A stretch of DNA of 64,000 nucleotides from Burkholderiales bacterium (GCA_017307855.1 JAFKGD010000011.1:62001-126000); one strand, 5' to 3'. Shown: positions 16,032 to 24,912, counted from the stretch's first letter. A program made the numbers and translations. Notes: generated from the letters alone by a model not told the origin.

Positions 16032-19000
16032 TCAGGCGCCCGCGTTGGATTTCGCCTGCTTCAAGGCATTGATGACAACTTCGGCACCCGCGTCGTCCGT
16101 GTTGAAACTGCTGGTGCCACCGTTGGAACGGAGATCGACCTTCACGGTCTTGTTCGTGCGACCCTGGGCTGAGATGAACTGCTTCAGTAACTCTGCGACC
16201 ACCTGCATCTCATTCCTGCTCTGCAGGCCCTGCGTGCTGATGCCACCCGGATTGCTGCGATCAAGATCTCGGAACACGGACTCGTTCTGAGCCAACGCGG
16301 CGAGCACGGCCTCGACATCGCCGGTATCGTCAGCGCCCAGCTTGCCCTCGCGCATCTTCGCGATGACGTCGTAGAGCAAGGTGTTGTCGACGGCGTTCTG
16401 ACCGGACAGCCGCTCGTCCCGAGTGGCGCCGACAATGCTTGCCCCGTCCGGTCGAGCGTATCGGTCCTGCATCGCCTGGAATGCCTCGACCTGTGCGGCG
16501 GTCGCTGCGACTGTCTCGCCGATACGCCGCCAGCCGTGCTCCAGGCGTCCTAGGCGATCTACCCCCTTGTCGATGGCCTCGACGGTGGCCTGCCCCAGCT
16601 CGTCTGTCGTGATCTTCACGTCACGAATCGCCGCCTCGGTGGCAAGCCAGGCCGGCGCGATGCCCTTGTTGGCAGCGATCGCCTCCTGTGCAACGCGGAC
16701 GAATGCGCTTCGCAGCTGCTCGGCAGTCGCGGTGCCGCTGGACCTGAGCACCTCGTACGCCTCGGCCGACTCCCTGGCTGTCCGCTGCAGCTCCGCCTGG
16801 CCCTTCAGCCCGAAGAAGGAGAAGGCCTCTGCCGTGGACTGGATTCCGGCACGGAGCCGATCCATGCGCAGACGAAGATCGTCCGACTGCCGGCTGATCT
16901 GCTCCAGCAGCCCCGAGGTCACACGCTCGCCGAGAGACCCCTTCAGATCCTCCACACGCGATCGAAGAGCATCCAGCGCCGCCTGCGAGTCGGCGGTGCG
17001 GATCGCGCGCTCAAGGCTCTGGCCGAGCACAAGGCCGGTGTCGACGCCTTGCTGCTTGAGCCGATCCATCCCCTGGACGATCGCCTCGACATCGTTGATC
17101 GCGCTGCGCGAGGCAGCGCTGATCCCGCCCTTGAGCAGATCGAAGTCGAGCCCCGTGCGTCGGACGGCCTCGCGCACCGACGCGTCCAACACCTGCTGGA
17201 GGCGCTCCGCCTCGCGCGCACTTCCCGCGAACGCTGCGCGCGCCATCACCTCGAACTGGGCGAGATCCTGGCCGCTCAGCGCCGTCTTCCACGCCTGCTC
17301 GAACTGATCGGCGCTGATCTTGCCGTCGGCGGCCAGCTTGTCCAGCACGGCCGAGGCGTCCCGGATCCCGGGGATGCTGGCGAGATCGAAGTCCTTGCCA
17401 ATCTTCTCGATCGCCTGGGCCGTGGCCGTCCCTTCCTTCCGGAGCTTGTCGAACTCGGCCACGAGGCCCATCGCGGCCTTGGACAGTTCGAACTGTCGAT
17501 CACGCGCTTCGGCAAACAGCTGATTGCCACGCGCCATCTGCTCGGCCTGCGCCTTGATGGCTTCCTCCTGGGTGCGCAGCTGCGCCTCGTTCTCGCGCAG
17601 CATCTTTCCCCAGCTCGTCCAGGACGCCAGCTGCTCACCGAGCGCACGGCCAAGACCAAGGATCTCGGGTGTCAGCGCTGCAACTGCAATTCCCCACGGG
17701 CCGACCAGGCTGGAGGCTGCACGCCAGACAATGCCGGCCTTGGCCGCCTGGGCGGCGTTGCCGGCCAGCGCAGCCGTGTTCTGGACGACGGCTGTCGTGG
17801 CAGCCGCCTGGGCACCAGCTGCAGCGCGCGTGAACACGCCCACATCTGCCCAAGCCTTCGCGTTACCTGCGCGCGCAGCCGTGTTGGCAACGCTCGCAGC
17901 GGTATTGGCGCGCTGCGCAACCGCGTTCTCGGCCTGCGCAGCGCTGTTGGCACGCTGGGCCGCCGTGTTCGCAGCAGCTGCCACCGTGTTCGCTTCCATC
18001 GCCTTCGTGGCCGTGAGCGTCGAAGTGGCCCAGCGGGTGAAGTCGGCGACCAGCCCGGCGACCTTGATCGCGGCCCAGGCCTTGCCGGCGGCCGTCAGCG
18101 ATCCGACCACCATGTCCAGGTTGCCGGCAAGTGCGTTGATCACCTTGGCGACGTTGGCGCTGCTGAGCAGGCCCTTGTCGGCCTGGCCGACATAGAGCGT
18201 CCACTGCGTCGATAGATCCTGCAACGCGCGGCCCACGGTGGGCGGCAGCTTCTGGAACTCGCCGGCCACAACATCTGCCTGCCCGCGTAGCGCCTTGATC
18301 ACGACATCCGTCGTCAAGGCGCCCTGCTGCGCCAGGTTGCGCAGTTCGCCGGTCGTGACGCCGAGGCCATTGGCAAGCGCCTGAGCCAGTCGTGGCGCCT
18401 GCTCCATCACGGAGTTGAATTCTTCGCCGCGCAGCACCCCGGACTGGAAGCCCTGGATGAGCTGCGTGAGCGCTGCGCGCGCGGACTCGGCCGACCCTCC
18501 CGAGAGCTGCGTCGCCTGATTGATGGTCTGAGTGAGCTGCAGCGCCTGCTGCTGTGCCGCCAGCGAGGCCATGCCGGCTTCCTCGCCGGCCTTCGTGATG
18601 CGCGCGAACAGCGTGGCGGTGCCTTCGAGCGCACTGTGCGTATCGAGCGCGACCTGCTGCACGCCCTTGAAGGACTCGGCGAAACCACCGCCCTCCCCCG
18701 TCGCCAGCTTTACCCGCGCTTCGAGGTTGCGGAACTCGTCGGCCGTGTCCGCGACGTCCTTGATCAGGCCCGTGAAGTAGTTGCCGCCGACCGCGATGGT
18801 CGCGATCTGCTGGATGCGCTGAAGCTGCGTGCTGATGGACGTCATGCCATCACGCAACGTGCGCTGGTTCTGTGCCTGTGTTCGCGTGGCTGCAGAGGAC
18901 GCAGCCGCGGCCTGCTGATAGGCCGGCGCCATCGCCGCCACCTCTTTGCGAACCTCCGCTACCGCGCCCTGGAGATTCCGCTCGGCCTGCACCAGCCCCG

Positions 19001-19670
19001 TGGTGCTGACGCCCATGCCCTGCAGCTGCTGCCGCGAGACTTCGAGCGCCCGATTCTTGTTGCCGACCTCGGCCGACAGCTTCTGCGCGCTGCCCACCGC
19101 CAACTCATATTCCTTGCGCAGACCCGCCTCTGCGCCTTGCGCCTTCGCCGCTTCCTGCGCAGTGACCCTGAGCCCCGATTGCTGCAGCTTGATGTCGGCG
19201 TTCAGCGCCTTGATGCCATCCTTCAGCGCAGTGACGGTCTGGCGGTACTCGTCGGTTCGCTTGTTGACCGCGGTGGTGTCGGTCTGCAAGCTCTTGAGCG
19301 CCGCCTTCTTGCGGTCGAGATCCTGTACAGACGTTTGGACAGCGGTTGCTGCCGCACGCTCAGCATCCGCCAGGATCTGCGTGTTTGCCGCCGCCTGAGG
19401 CAGCTCGTTGGCCAGGCGGTCTACAGTCGAGGTGGCCTGCTGGAGGGCGGCTGATAGCCCCTCGCTTTCGCGCTTGAGCGTGCCGAAGCTCTCGATCGCC
19501 CGTTGCTTGCCGGCCAAGGTATCGAGCGCTGCCGCAGCGTTCCGGGCGCTCGACTGCAGATCGCCTTCAAGGACATCGCCGACATCGCGCAACGCCTTCG
19601 CCAGCTCCTCTGCCTCCGCCTCACCCTTGACAGCCGCCTCAAGGTCGTATTTGATCTTCGGCTCAGTCAT
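16032..19670 (-). CDS. Tail tape measure protein
   Basis: A 1212-residue protein that sets tail length and helps DNA ejection. The first 300 residues are a long coiled coil rich in Ala, Glu, Gln and Lys. About residues 300-480 carry the tape-measure N-terminal signature (GVLRGEEFNSVMEQAPRLAQ, then GLGVTTGELRNLAQQGALTT). An Ala/Asn-rich heptad-like repeat follows (TVAAAANTAAQRANSAAQAE), and then one hydrophobic segment (LVGPWGIAVAALTPEILGLG). It is the longest gene of the prophage, as expected for a phage with a long non-contractile tail. Confidence 0.93.
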   Translation of the reverse strand: MTEPKIKYDLEAAVKGEAEAEELAKALRDVGDVLEGDLQSSARNAAAALDTLAGKQRAIESFGTLKRESEGLSAALQQATSTVDRLANELPQAAANTQILADAERAAATAVQTSVQDLDRKKAALKSLQTDTTAVNKRTDEYRQTVTALKDGIKALNADIKLQQSGLRVTAQEAAKAQGAEAGLRKEYELAVGSAQKLSAEVGNKNRALEVSRQQLQGMGVSTTGLVQAERNLQGAVAEVRKEVAAMAPAYQQAAAASSAATRTQAQNQRTLRDGMTSISTQLQRIQQIATIAVGGNYFTGLIKDVADTADEFRNLEARVKLATGEGGGFAESFKGVQQVALDTHSALEGTATLFARITKAGEEAGMASLAAQQQALQLTQTINQATQLSGGSAESARAALTQLIQGFQSGVLRGEEFNSVMEQAPRLAQALANGLGVTTGELRNLAQQGALTTDVVIKALRGQADVVAGEFQKLPPTVGRALQDLSTQWTLYVGQADKGLLSSANVAKVINALAGNLDMVVGSLTAAGKAWAAIKVAGLVADFTRWATSTLTATKAMEANTVAAAANTAAQRANSAAQAENAVAQRANTAASVANTAARAGNAKAWADVGVFTRAAAGAQAAATTAVVQNTAALAGNAAQAAKAGIVWRAASSLVGPWGIAVAALTPEILGLGRALGEQLASWTSWGKMLRENEAQLRTQEEAIKAQAEQMARGNQLFAEARDRQFELSKAAMGLVAEFDKLRKEGTATAQAIEKIGKDFDLASIPGIRDASAVLDKLAADGKISADQFEQAWKTALSGQDLAQFEVMARAAFAGSAREAERLQQVLDASVREAVRRTGLDFDLLKGGISAASRSAINDVEAIVQGMDRLKQQGVDTGLVLGQSLERAIRTADSQAALDALRSRVEDLKGSLGERVTSGLLEQISRQSDDLRLRMDRLRAGIQSTAEAFSFFGLKGQAELQRTARESAEAYEVLRSSGTATAEQLRSAFVRVAQEAIAANKGIAPAWLATEAAIRDVKITTDELGQATVEAIDKGVDRLGRLEHGWRRIGETVAATAAQVEAFQAMQDRYARPDGASIVGATRDERLSGQNAVDNTLLYDVIAKMREGKLGADDTGDVEAVLAALAQNESVFRDLDRSNPGGISTQGLQSRNEMQVVAELLKQFISAQGRTNKTVKVDLRSNGGTSSFNTDDAGAEVVINALKQAKSNAGA

Positions 19671-19681
19671 GGAGGTTTCCG

Positions 19682-19861
19682 ATGAAGGGTCTGGTCTGGT
19701 GCATCGCGTTGGTCGCGGCAGGCGTGCCGATGGCGATGCTCGGCCTGGTGCTGGACTGGGAGCGACTCATGGCGCTGGGTGCAGGCGCGATTGCCACGGC
19801 GGTGCTGGGGTGGCCGGTGCTGTTGTTGATGGGTGCTGCGAGCAAGCCGCGTCAACCCTGA
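19682..19861 (+). CDS. Small two-helix membrane protein, opposite strand in the tail operon
   Basis: A 59-residue protein (MKGLVWCIALVAAGVPMAML at its start) with two predicted membrane helices (about residues 4-24 and 33-52) and a short basic tail. A strong ribosome site (GGAGG) lies about 7 nt before the ATG, and codons end in G or C as in neighbouring genes. It is the only plus-strand gene in the head-tail block and fills the gap between tail tube and tape measure where tail assembly chaperones usually lie. It resembles a lysogenic-conversion 'moron'; a role such as superinfection exclusion is speculation. Confidence 0.6.
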   Translation: MKGLVWCIALVAAGVPMAMLGLVLDWERLMALGAGAIATAVLGWPVLLLMGAASKPRQP

Positions 19862-19885
19862 GGCGACGCGGCTCGGCCGGCCTGA

Positions 19886-20644
19886 TCAGTTCTTCAGGCG
19901 CACCACGTAGGGCTCGGTCTTGCCGGCCGGCACCACCAGCGTGCCGGTCAGTTCGATCCCGTTGAAGTCATCGGCCAGGAAGTCGAACTCGTTGCTCGCG
20001 GTAAGCACCGCCTCCCACACCTCGCACTCGACTTCCTTGTCGTCCACCTTGTTGACGCCGTCGAACAGCGCATGCACGCGCACCTGCGGGCGCACGCCGC
20101 CGCGGATCTGCGAGCCGTCGATGGCGGCTGCGGCACGGGTGACCTTCAGCGCCTGGTCGGCTTCGATATCCCCCGTCGAGAGCGGCTTGATCTCGCCCGA
20201 CCAGTAGTTGACTTCGTAGTCGGTGCCCAGCTCGTAGGTGGTGGTGCCCGCGGCATTCTTCACGGCGAAGCCCGCGCCGATTGCGTTGCGCACGCCGACC
20301 GAGATCCACTTGTCCAGCTTCGCCGTCACATCGACCTCGGCAGAGACCACCGCACCTTGGGTCCAGGGCGCGAGCACGCCCTGGAACTGGGCGGCGAGCG
20401 CGTCACGATCCAGCGCGGACAACGTGATCGCGATCTGCGTGGGTTGCGAGATCACGACCGAAGCCACGGCCTGGCCGTAGTTTTCCTTGCGCTTGGAGGT
20501 CTTCTCGCGCGTTTCCGACTGCGGCGTGATCGAGAAGCGATCCGCGCCGACCGGATCACCGAGGCCAGGCCAGGTCTGCGTGTCGGGGTTGTAGATGCTC
20601 AGCCGGACGCTGCCGGCACCGAGGATGGCTTGTGCAATGCTCAT
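19886..20644 (-). CDS. Major tail tube protein
   Basis: A 252-residue protein forming the tail tube. The start at MSIAQAILGAGSVRLSI was chosen because GGAG lies at proper distance; a start 12 bp upstream is less likely. It has the tube-like region FSITPQSETREKTSKRKENY followed by strands around VASVVISQPTQIAITLSALD, and a C-terminal NEFDFLADDFNGIELTGTLV segment typical of siphophage tail tubes. It lies between the tail terminator-like and tape-measure genes. A hairpin terminator-like element lies upstream. Confidence 0.8.
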   Translation of the reverse strand: MSIAQAILGAGSVRLSIYNPDTQTWPGLGDPVGADRFSITPQSETREKTSKRKENYGQAVASVVISQPTQIAITLSALDRDALAAQFQGVLAPWTQGAVVSAEVDVTAKLDKWISVGVRNAIGAGFAVKNAAGTTTYELGTDYEVNYWSGEIKPLSTGDIEADQALKVTRAAAAIDGSQIRGGVRPQVRVHALFDGVNKVDDKEVECEVWEAVLTASNEFDFLADDFNGIELTGTLVVPAGKTEPYVVRLKN

Positions 20645-20661
20645 GGCATTCTCCAAATGAA

Positions 20662-20690
20662 AAGCCCGCGACGGAATCGGGCGGGCCTTG
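20662..20690 (-). terminator. Hairpin before the tail tube gene
   Basis: Stem AGCCCGC / GCGGGC with an 11-nt loop, followed on the minus strand by TTTTCATTT. It lies between the gpU-like and tail tube genes and could attenuate head-gene transcripts before the tail genes. Confidence 0.5.
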
Positions 20691-20709
20691 TGATGAAATC
20701 GACTCGGAC

Positions 20710-21138
20710 TCAGTCCGGGTCGCGGTAGTCGACAGTGAAGGTTCCCAGCACGAGGCTGCCCCCCACGTCGATGTTTTCCAGCCTGAAGATGACCTCGCCT
20801 TCCCTGACGGGAGTTCCCGGCTGCACAACCTCAGCGATGCCCTTGATGGCATCACGCACCAGGCGCTTGGCCCGGCGGTAGTCCGTATGTGCACCCAATC
20901 GCGCCTCGGCCGTACGATTGATGACGCCCACCGCGAACGAGAAGACACGTCGGTTCTTCTCGATCGCGCGGTCGGGCTGATCCTCGTAGAAGACGATGCG
21001 CTGGCCGTCGCTCAGATCGGCGGCGCGGACCGGGTTGTCCAGGACGCGCACTTCCTGTGCAGAGAAGCCCGACCGCAGCGACTCGACGACTGCCTCGCCG
21101 ATCGCGAAGGGCGCGCCTCGCAACAGCACGTCGCTCAT
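20710..21138 (-). CDS. Tail terminator-like protein (gpU-like)
   Basis: A 142-residue protein whose start overlaps the previous gene by 4 bp. The segment VRDAIKGIAEVVQPGTPVRE followed by FRLENIDVGGSLVLGTFTVD is typical of minor tail proteins of the gpU type that stop tube growth and connect the tail to the head. Its position just before the tail tube gene supports this. Similarity is recognised from pattern and order only. Confidence 0.6.
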   Translation of the reverse strand: MSDVLLRGAPFAIGEAVVESLRSGFSAQEVRVLDNPVRAADLSDGQRIVFYEDQPDRAIEKNRRVFSFAVGVINRTAEARLGAHTDYRRAKRLVRDAIKGIAEVVQPGTPVREGEVIFRLENIDVGGSLVLGTFTVDYRDPD

Positions 21139-21464
21139 TGCGGCACCCCACCGAGAAGCGCGCGAAACTCGCGTCCGTCAACCACGCGCGCACCCTCCAG
21201 CACCTTGAAGCGGGTGCCGATGGGCATCGACGCGTCGACCGCGGCCAGCGCCTCCAGCTCGTCGCCAACGCGAACATCGGCTGACGCCGGCATCTGCGCG
21301 GTACGTTGAGCTGCCAGGACGCGGCCTTCGAACTCCTCGGCGTCCACGACCCCGACGATGGCCCACACCGGTGCCGGCTCCACCGCAGGGCGGTGACGCC
21401 GAAACGGAGTGGCCACGTCGGGGCCGTAGAACACGGCCGCGAGATCGTCTTCCAGCGAGTCCAT
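21135..21464 (-). CDS. Head-tail joining protein (FII-like)
   Basis: A 109-residue protein with the layout of lambda FII-type joining proteins: a helical start (MDSLEDDLAAVFYGPDVATP) followed by a beta barrel (VWAIVGVVDAEEFEGRVLAA) and the end FKVLEGARVVDGREFRALLG. It lies between the capsid block and the gpU-like gene as in lambda. It should seal the head-tail interface. Confidence 0.7.
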   Translation of the reverse strand: MDSLEDDLAAVFYGPDVATPFRRHRPAVEPAPVWAIVGVVDAEEFEGRVLAAQRTAQMPASADVRVGDELEALAAVDASMPIGTRFKVLEGARVVDGREFRALLGGVPQ

Positions 21465-21469
21465 GACGT

Positions 21470-21844
21470 TCAGGTCAGCGTGCTCTGCGAAGCGGCACCG
21501 TTGGGTTGCTGGCTGGTGTCAGCAGCGGGCTTGCCGGCGGGATCGGACTTGTCCTCGTCCGATGCCGGCTTGCCGCCCCCATCGCCTGAAGGACCGCCCG
21601 CACCTTGCCCGCCATTCCCAGCGTCGCTATCGCCACCCGTCTTCCCGCCGGCGCCAGCGTCGCCCGTAGAGCCCTGGCCGCCCTTATCAGCGCTGCCGCC
21701 AGAGCCCTTCTGCGCCTTCTCGGCCACCACGGGTTCGACCGCGTGCGCAACACCAGCAGCTTCCTTGGCAGTCAGCTCGATGCGCGCGCCGGGCTCGTAC
21801 CGCTTGCCCTTGAACTTGATGGGTTCTTTGCAGGTGAACTGCAT
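21470..21844 (-). CDS. Small head-completion-region protein with a Gly/Ser/Asp-rich tail
   Basis: A 124-residue protein. The first 45 residues are compact (MQFTCKEPIKFKGKRYEPGA, then IELTAKEAAGVAHAV). The remaining 75 residues are a low-complexity linker rich in Gly, Ser, Asp, Ala and Lys. It starts 2 bp after the capsid gene. Small proteins with an FKGKRYEPG-type start are common between capsid and head-tail genes in siphophages. The long disordered tail is unusual. Confidence 0.6.
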   Translation of the reverse strand: MQFTCKEPIKFKGKRYEPGARIELTAKEAAGVAHAVEPVVAEKAQKGSGGSADKGGQGSTGDAGAGGKTGGDSDAGNGGQGAGGPSGDGGGKPASDEDKSDPAGKPAADTSQQPNGAASQSTLT

Positions 21845-21846
21845 GA

Positions 21847-22782
21847 TCAGCTCACTGCGCCGGTGAACAGGAAGCCCGCCGTGGCGCCCACCAGCAGGGG
21901 CTGGTAGGCATCGGCGACCGGGTAGAACCAGGTCTGGGGGTTGCGCTCGAAGTACGGCTCTTCCACCACCGGGCGGTCTTCCAGCTGATAGGTGTAGCCG
22001 AAATTCGGCGCACCACGTTGCTGGACGCTGGCCGGCGTGACGTACGCCAGGATCGCGTCCTTGCCCCACATGTCCGTGAAGCCGGAGGCGTCCTCGTAGT
22101 ACGTCGATTCGCCCTCGATGATGCGGTCCAGCTCGAACAGCCGGGCCAGCTGCTCGATGGTCGCCGGCGGACGATCCGTTGCGGTGCTGAGGCGATCCAG
22201 CACCTTCGGGTGGCTGCGAAGGGCCGTCAGCACGTCCGGGCCCAAGGTCAGCACGTTGGGACGCCGACCGATCTTCGAACGCACCGCGCTCTTGGCATCG
22301 TTGATGTCCTCGAACGGGTCGCTGCTCGAGTTGTCCCACTTCGTGGCCAGCGTCACCTTGTTGCCGGTCGGATAGTTCGCGGGATTGCGCGCGAGATCAG
22401 CGGCCTGCTTCTCGCGCTCGTTGCCCATCACGTCCTGGACCGCGTTCACGGCGTGCTGGCCCAGATCGATGCCGGGGACGGCTGCGGCTTCCTCTTCGTT
22501 CTCGATGGGGACCGCGCCCTCCAGCCGATGATCGACGAGGGAGTACTTCCCGGACGAGTAGCCGAACTGCACGCGCTTGGTGTTGGCGCCCGGTGCACGC
22601 GCAGAATTGACCAGGCGGAAGGAGTCGGGGCCGAACACCAGGATGGTGCCGGCACGGACGTTGACGGGAACGATCGGGAAGAGAACGTTGGCCACGCGCG
22701 CCGAGGGGCGACCGTAGCCACGAGCCACGGCGGTGAGGATCGGATCCACAACGCGGGCTTGGGAGGTGGTTTGTTGCGACAT
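21847..22782 (-). CDS. Major capsid protein
   Basis: A 311-residue HK97-fold-type capsid protein. Telling segments are the start RVVDPILTAVARGYGRPSAR, the middle YSLVDHRLEGAVPIENEEEA, the P-loop region NVLTLGPDVLTALRSHPKVL, and the C-terminal VVEEPYFERNPQTWFYPVAD followed by PLLVGATAGFLFTGAVS. It lies after the decoration protein and before the head-tail joining genes, the expected order. Similar proteins are annotated as major capsid proteins of Burkholderiales siphophages. Confidence 0.87.
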   Translation of the reverse strand: MSQQTTSQARVVDPILTAVARGYGRPSARVANVLFPIVPVNVRAGTILVFGPDSFRLVNSARAPGANTKRVQFGYSSGKYSLVDHRLEGAVPIENEEEAAAVPGIDLGQHAVNAVQDVMGNEREKQAADLARNPANYPTGNKVTLATKWDNSSSDPFEDINDAKSAVRSKIGRRPNVLTLGPDVLTALRSHPKVLDRLSTATDRPPATIEQLARLFELDRIIEGESTYYEDASGFTDMWGKDAILAYVTPASVQQRGAPNFGYTYQLEDRPVVEEPYFERNPQTWFYPVADAYQPLLVGATAGFLFTGAVS

Positions 22783-22829
22783 GAGGTGTTGCTCCTGAAA
22801 TTGACTGGGTGTGCCGAGAGACTGGGCGC

Positions 22830-23198
22830 TCAGGACGCGGCGGTGGGAATGCCGTTGCTCGGGAGCAGCAGCACTTCGACCTTCTGGCCAGCTGCCGTCG
22901 CGGCCTGCATGGCGCGCGCCACGCCGTGCTTGGCGCCGACCGTCAGCGCGATCGCTCGACCGGAAGCGTCGCTCTGCAGATCGGCGTCCTTCGCGAACGC
23001 GGCGCCGGCCTCGACGATGGCGGTGCCCAGCACGTCGCAGGGCACCAGGTCGCCTTCGGCGCTGGCACTGGTGCGCGTGACGCCGAAGCTTTTGCCACCG
23101 GCTGCGGGATACGCGCCGGCCTGCGTCACGAAGCGGTCCTCGGCCAGCGCGCCAGCGGCGGCGATGGTGAGGGTGAGGAGGGAGATGTTTCCTTGCAT
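22830..23198 (-). CDS. Head decoration / capsid cement protein (DUF2190-like)
   Basis: A 122-residue protein with the DUF2190-type pattern: VLGTAIVEAGAAFAKDADLQ followed by SDASGRAIALTVG and an end in small residues. These proteins sit on the outside of phage heads and stabilise them, like lambda gpD. Position between protease/scaffold and major capsid genes fits exactly. Confidence 0.8.
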   Translation of the reverse strand: MQGNISLLTLTIAAAGALAEDRFVTQAGAYPAAGGKSFGVTRTSASAEGDLVPCDVLGTAIVEAGAAFAKDADLQSDASGRAIALTVGAKHGVARAMQAATAAGQKVEVLLLPSNGIPTAAS

Positions 23199-23236
23199 GT
23201 GGTTCTCCTGTGGAGTTTCGATCTCAGCGCCGCGCC

Positions 23237-23662
23237 TTAGGCGTAGCCGAGTTCCTTGAGGGCCGCGACCAGCGGGATGCCCTTTTCCTTGGCGTACGCC
23301 TGGGCTTCCTCGACCTTCTGCTGCTTGGTCTTCTCAGACTTGTCCGCCGGCGCTGCGCTGGGGGCAGCAGCAGCGGGGGCGTCGTCCGCGTGTGCCTGTG
23401 CCGCCGCAGCGCGCGCCGCACGTTCAGCGCCCAGGACCTGCACCGATGCTTCGGCCGCAGTCGTCTTGCCGTCGTAGGCCAGCGTCGTGAGCAGCTTCTC
23501 GTGGCCGGGCAGGCCTGCGCCGACGGCGAGGACCGCCTGGATGCGATCGCGCTCTTGCGTGGCACCGAGGGTGGTGAACTCCGCCTTGAGTTGGGCGAAG
23601 AGGGGCGCGTGGTCCTGCTCGAAAGACGCACGCGTGAGGGGCTGCTTGTCATCTTCAGGCAT
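23237..23662 (-). CDS. Internal-start scaffold protein (Nu3-like), nested in the protease gene
   Basis: Within the protease gene an in-frame ATG (MPEDDKQPLTRASFEQDHAP) is preceded by a strong ribosome site (AAAGGAAA) about 5 nt upstream. This would give a separate 141-residue scaffold identical to the protease C-terminus. It is rich in Ala, Lys, Glu and Gln and probably helical. Lambda expresses Nu3 from gene C in the same way, so the nested product is an inference with good precedent. Confidence 0.65.
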   Translation of the reverse strand: MPEDDKQPLTRASFEQDHAPLFAQLKAEFTTLGATQERDRIQAVLAVGAGLPGHEKLLTTLAYDGKTTAAEASVQVLGAERAARAAAAQAHADDAPAAAAPSAAPADKSEKTKQQKVEEAQAYAKEKGIPLVAALKELGYA

Positions 23663-24601
23663 GACGATTTCCTTTTCACGGGTTTGAGGTTTGTCTTTGG
23701 GCGCAGCACCGGCGCTTGGGGACGGGAGGGCCGCAGCGGCGAAGACAGCCTTTCGGCGCTTCGAGAACGCGGCGGGATCTGTGGCCAGCTGGTCGATCAG
23801 CGCATCGATCGTGGAAACACCGTCCACGAGTCCTGCGTCGATCGCCTGCTGGCCCACGAACGTGCGGCCGTCGGCCATCCGTTCGAGTACTTCATCCGCC
23901 GACACGCCCCGCTGCGAAGCGACCGTGTCGACGAACACGGTGTAGAGGTAATCCACCCGCTCCTGCAGGTGGACGCGACCTTCTTCGGTCAACGGCGCTG
24001 TGTCGCTTGCGATGCGCTTGTATCGGCCGGCCGAGATCTCGGAGGTGGTGCCACCATCACGACGAGGCGTGAAGTCATGCGCCATCACGACACCGATGGA
24101 GCCGACGTGGACGGTGGCGCCGGTGATGTAGACGGCGTTCGCCGCAGAGCCGATCCAGTACGCCGCGCTCGCGAGCGTGCCCGGGCTGATCGTCACGATC
24201 GGCTTCTCCGCCGACGCTTCACGAATGAAGGCCCCCAGTTCCGGCATGCCGAACACGCTGCCGCCAGGAGAGTCGAGAACAAGGAGGATTGAGCGCACGC
24301 GGGCATCGGCCATCGCGCTCTCAAGTTGTCGCTGGGCCAGCTGCGTGCTGATCCCGCCGCTGATGCGCATGAAGAGGTTCGCTTTGGGCGCCATGACGCC
24401 TTCCAGCTCGAGGACAGCGACGCCGCCGGAGTGGACGGTGTACTCCTGCTGATCGCTCGACAGCGGCCGGCCGAGCCGGGCTTCGACTGCATCGATGTCG
24501 ATCTTCTCGCCACGCATGTGCGTCGCATAGATCTCGCGGATCTCGTGCAGCTTGTCGGGCGTGATGGCCCAGGGGCTTGTGATCAGGTCGATCAGCGTCA
24601 T
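23237..24601 (-). CDS. S49-family head maturation protease with C-terminal scaffold domain
   Basis: A 454-residue protein combining a ClpP/SppA-like serine protease (residues 1 to about 280) and a scaffold-like C-terminus. Key segments are VLELEGVMAPKANLFMRISG, LVLDSPGGSVFGMPELG and PGTLASAAYWIGSAANAVY (nucleophile serine likely in LASAAY), then VGSIGVVMAHD. The last 140 residues are charged and alanine-rich and are also encoded by an internal gene. The plan matches lambda gpC/Nu3. The start overlaps the previous gene by 4 bp (ATGA). Confidence 0.88.
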   Translation of the reverse strand: MTLIDLITSPWAITPDKLHEIREIYATHMRGEKIDIDAVEARLGRPLSSDQQEYTVHSGGVAVLELEGVMAPKANLFMRISGGISTQLAQRQLESAMADARVRSILLVLDSPGGSVFGMPELGAFIREASAEKPIVTISPGTLASAAYWIGSAANAVYITGATVHVGSIGVVMAHDFTPRRDGGTTSEISAGRYKRIASDTAPLTEEGRVHLQERVDYLYTVFVDTVASQRGVSADEVLERMADGRTFVGQQAIDAGLVDGVSTIDALIDQLATDPAAFSKRRKAVFAAAALPSPSAGAAPKDKPQTREKEIVMPEDDKQPLTRASFEQDHAPLFAQLKAEFTTLGATQERDRIQAVLAVGAGLPGHEKLLTTLAYDGKTTAAEASVQVLGAERAARAAAAQAHADDAPAAAAPSAAPADKSEKTKQQKVEEAQAYAKEKGIPLVAALKELGYA

Positions 24602-24912
24602 GGACGCATCCTTTCCACCGCGCTCGTGTTGCGGCTCAGATCGTTGACAGAGCGCTGCAGCTCCTTCATGTCGGTCTTCAGCTCGCCGAGCGCGGCATTG
24701 AGTCGCATCTCCTGCGCGCGGGCGTTCTCGACGACGAAGGTCATCTGCTGCTCGTACACGGACTGGCGCTTGTCCAGCGTGCTGTACGCAGAGAATCCGG
24801 CCACCATGAACCCCACGAAGGTGAGCACGTGGCCGAGGTTGATCGTTGGATCGAACGACACCCTGCGGCGCGGCCGACCGTTTTCCAGCGGAACGATGTC
24901 GCTGTCTCTCAT
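24598..24912 (-). CDS. Single-pass membrane protein with a coiled coil, between portal and protease
   Basis: A 104-residue protein with one hydrophobic segment (LGHVLTFVGFMVAGFSAY, about residues 27-44) followed by a coiled coil (about 60-100). It overlaps both neighbours by ATGA. A membrane protein is unexpected inside the head module. It could act in lysis control or superinfection exclusion, or be a small structural accessory. No family recognised. Confidence 0.65.
   Translation of the reverse strand: MRDSDIVPLENGRPRRRVSFDPTINLGHVLTFVGFMVAGFSAYSTLDKRQSVYEQQMTFVVENARAQEMRLNAALGELKTDMKELQRSVNDLSRNTSAVERMRP

Noticed and set aside
19408-19965. A 185-residue plus-strand frame overlapping the tape-measure start
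   Set aside because: It is in a different frame from the small membrane gene, has shadow composition and no ribosome site.
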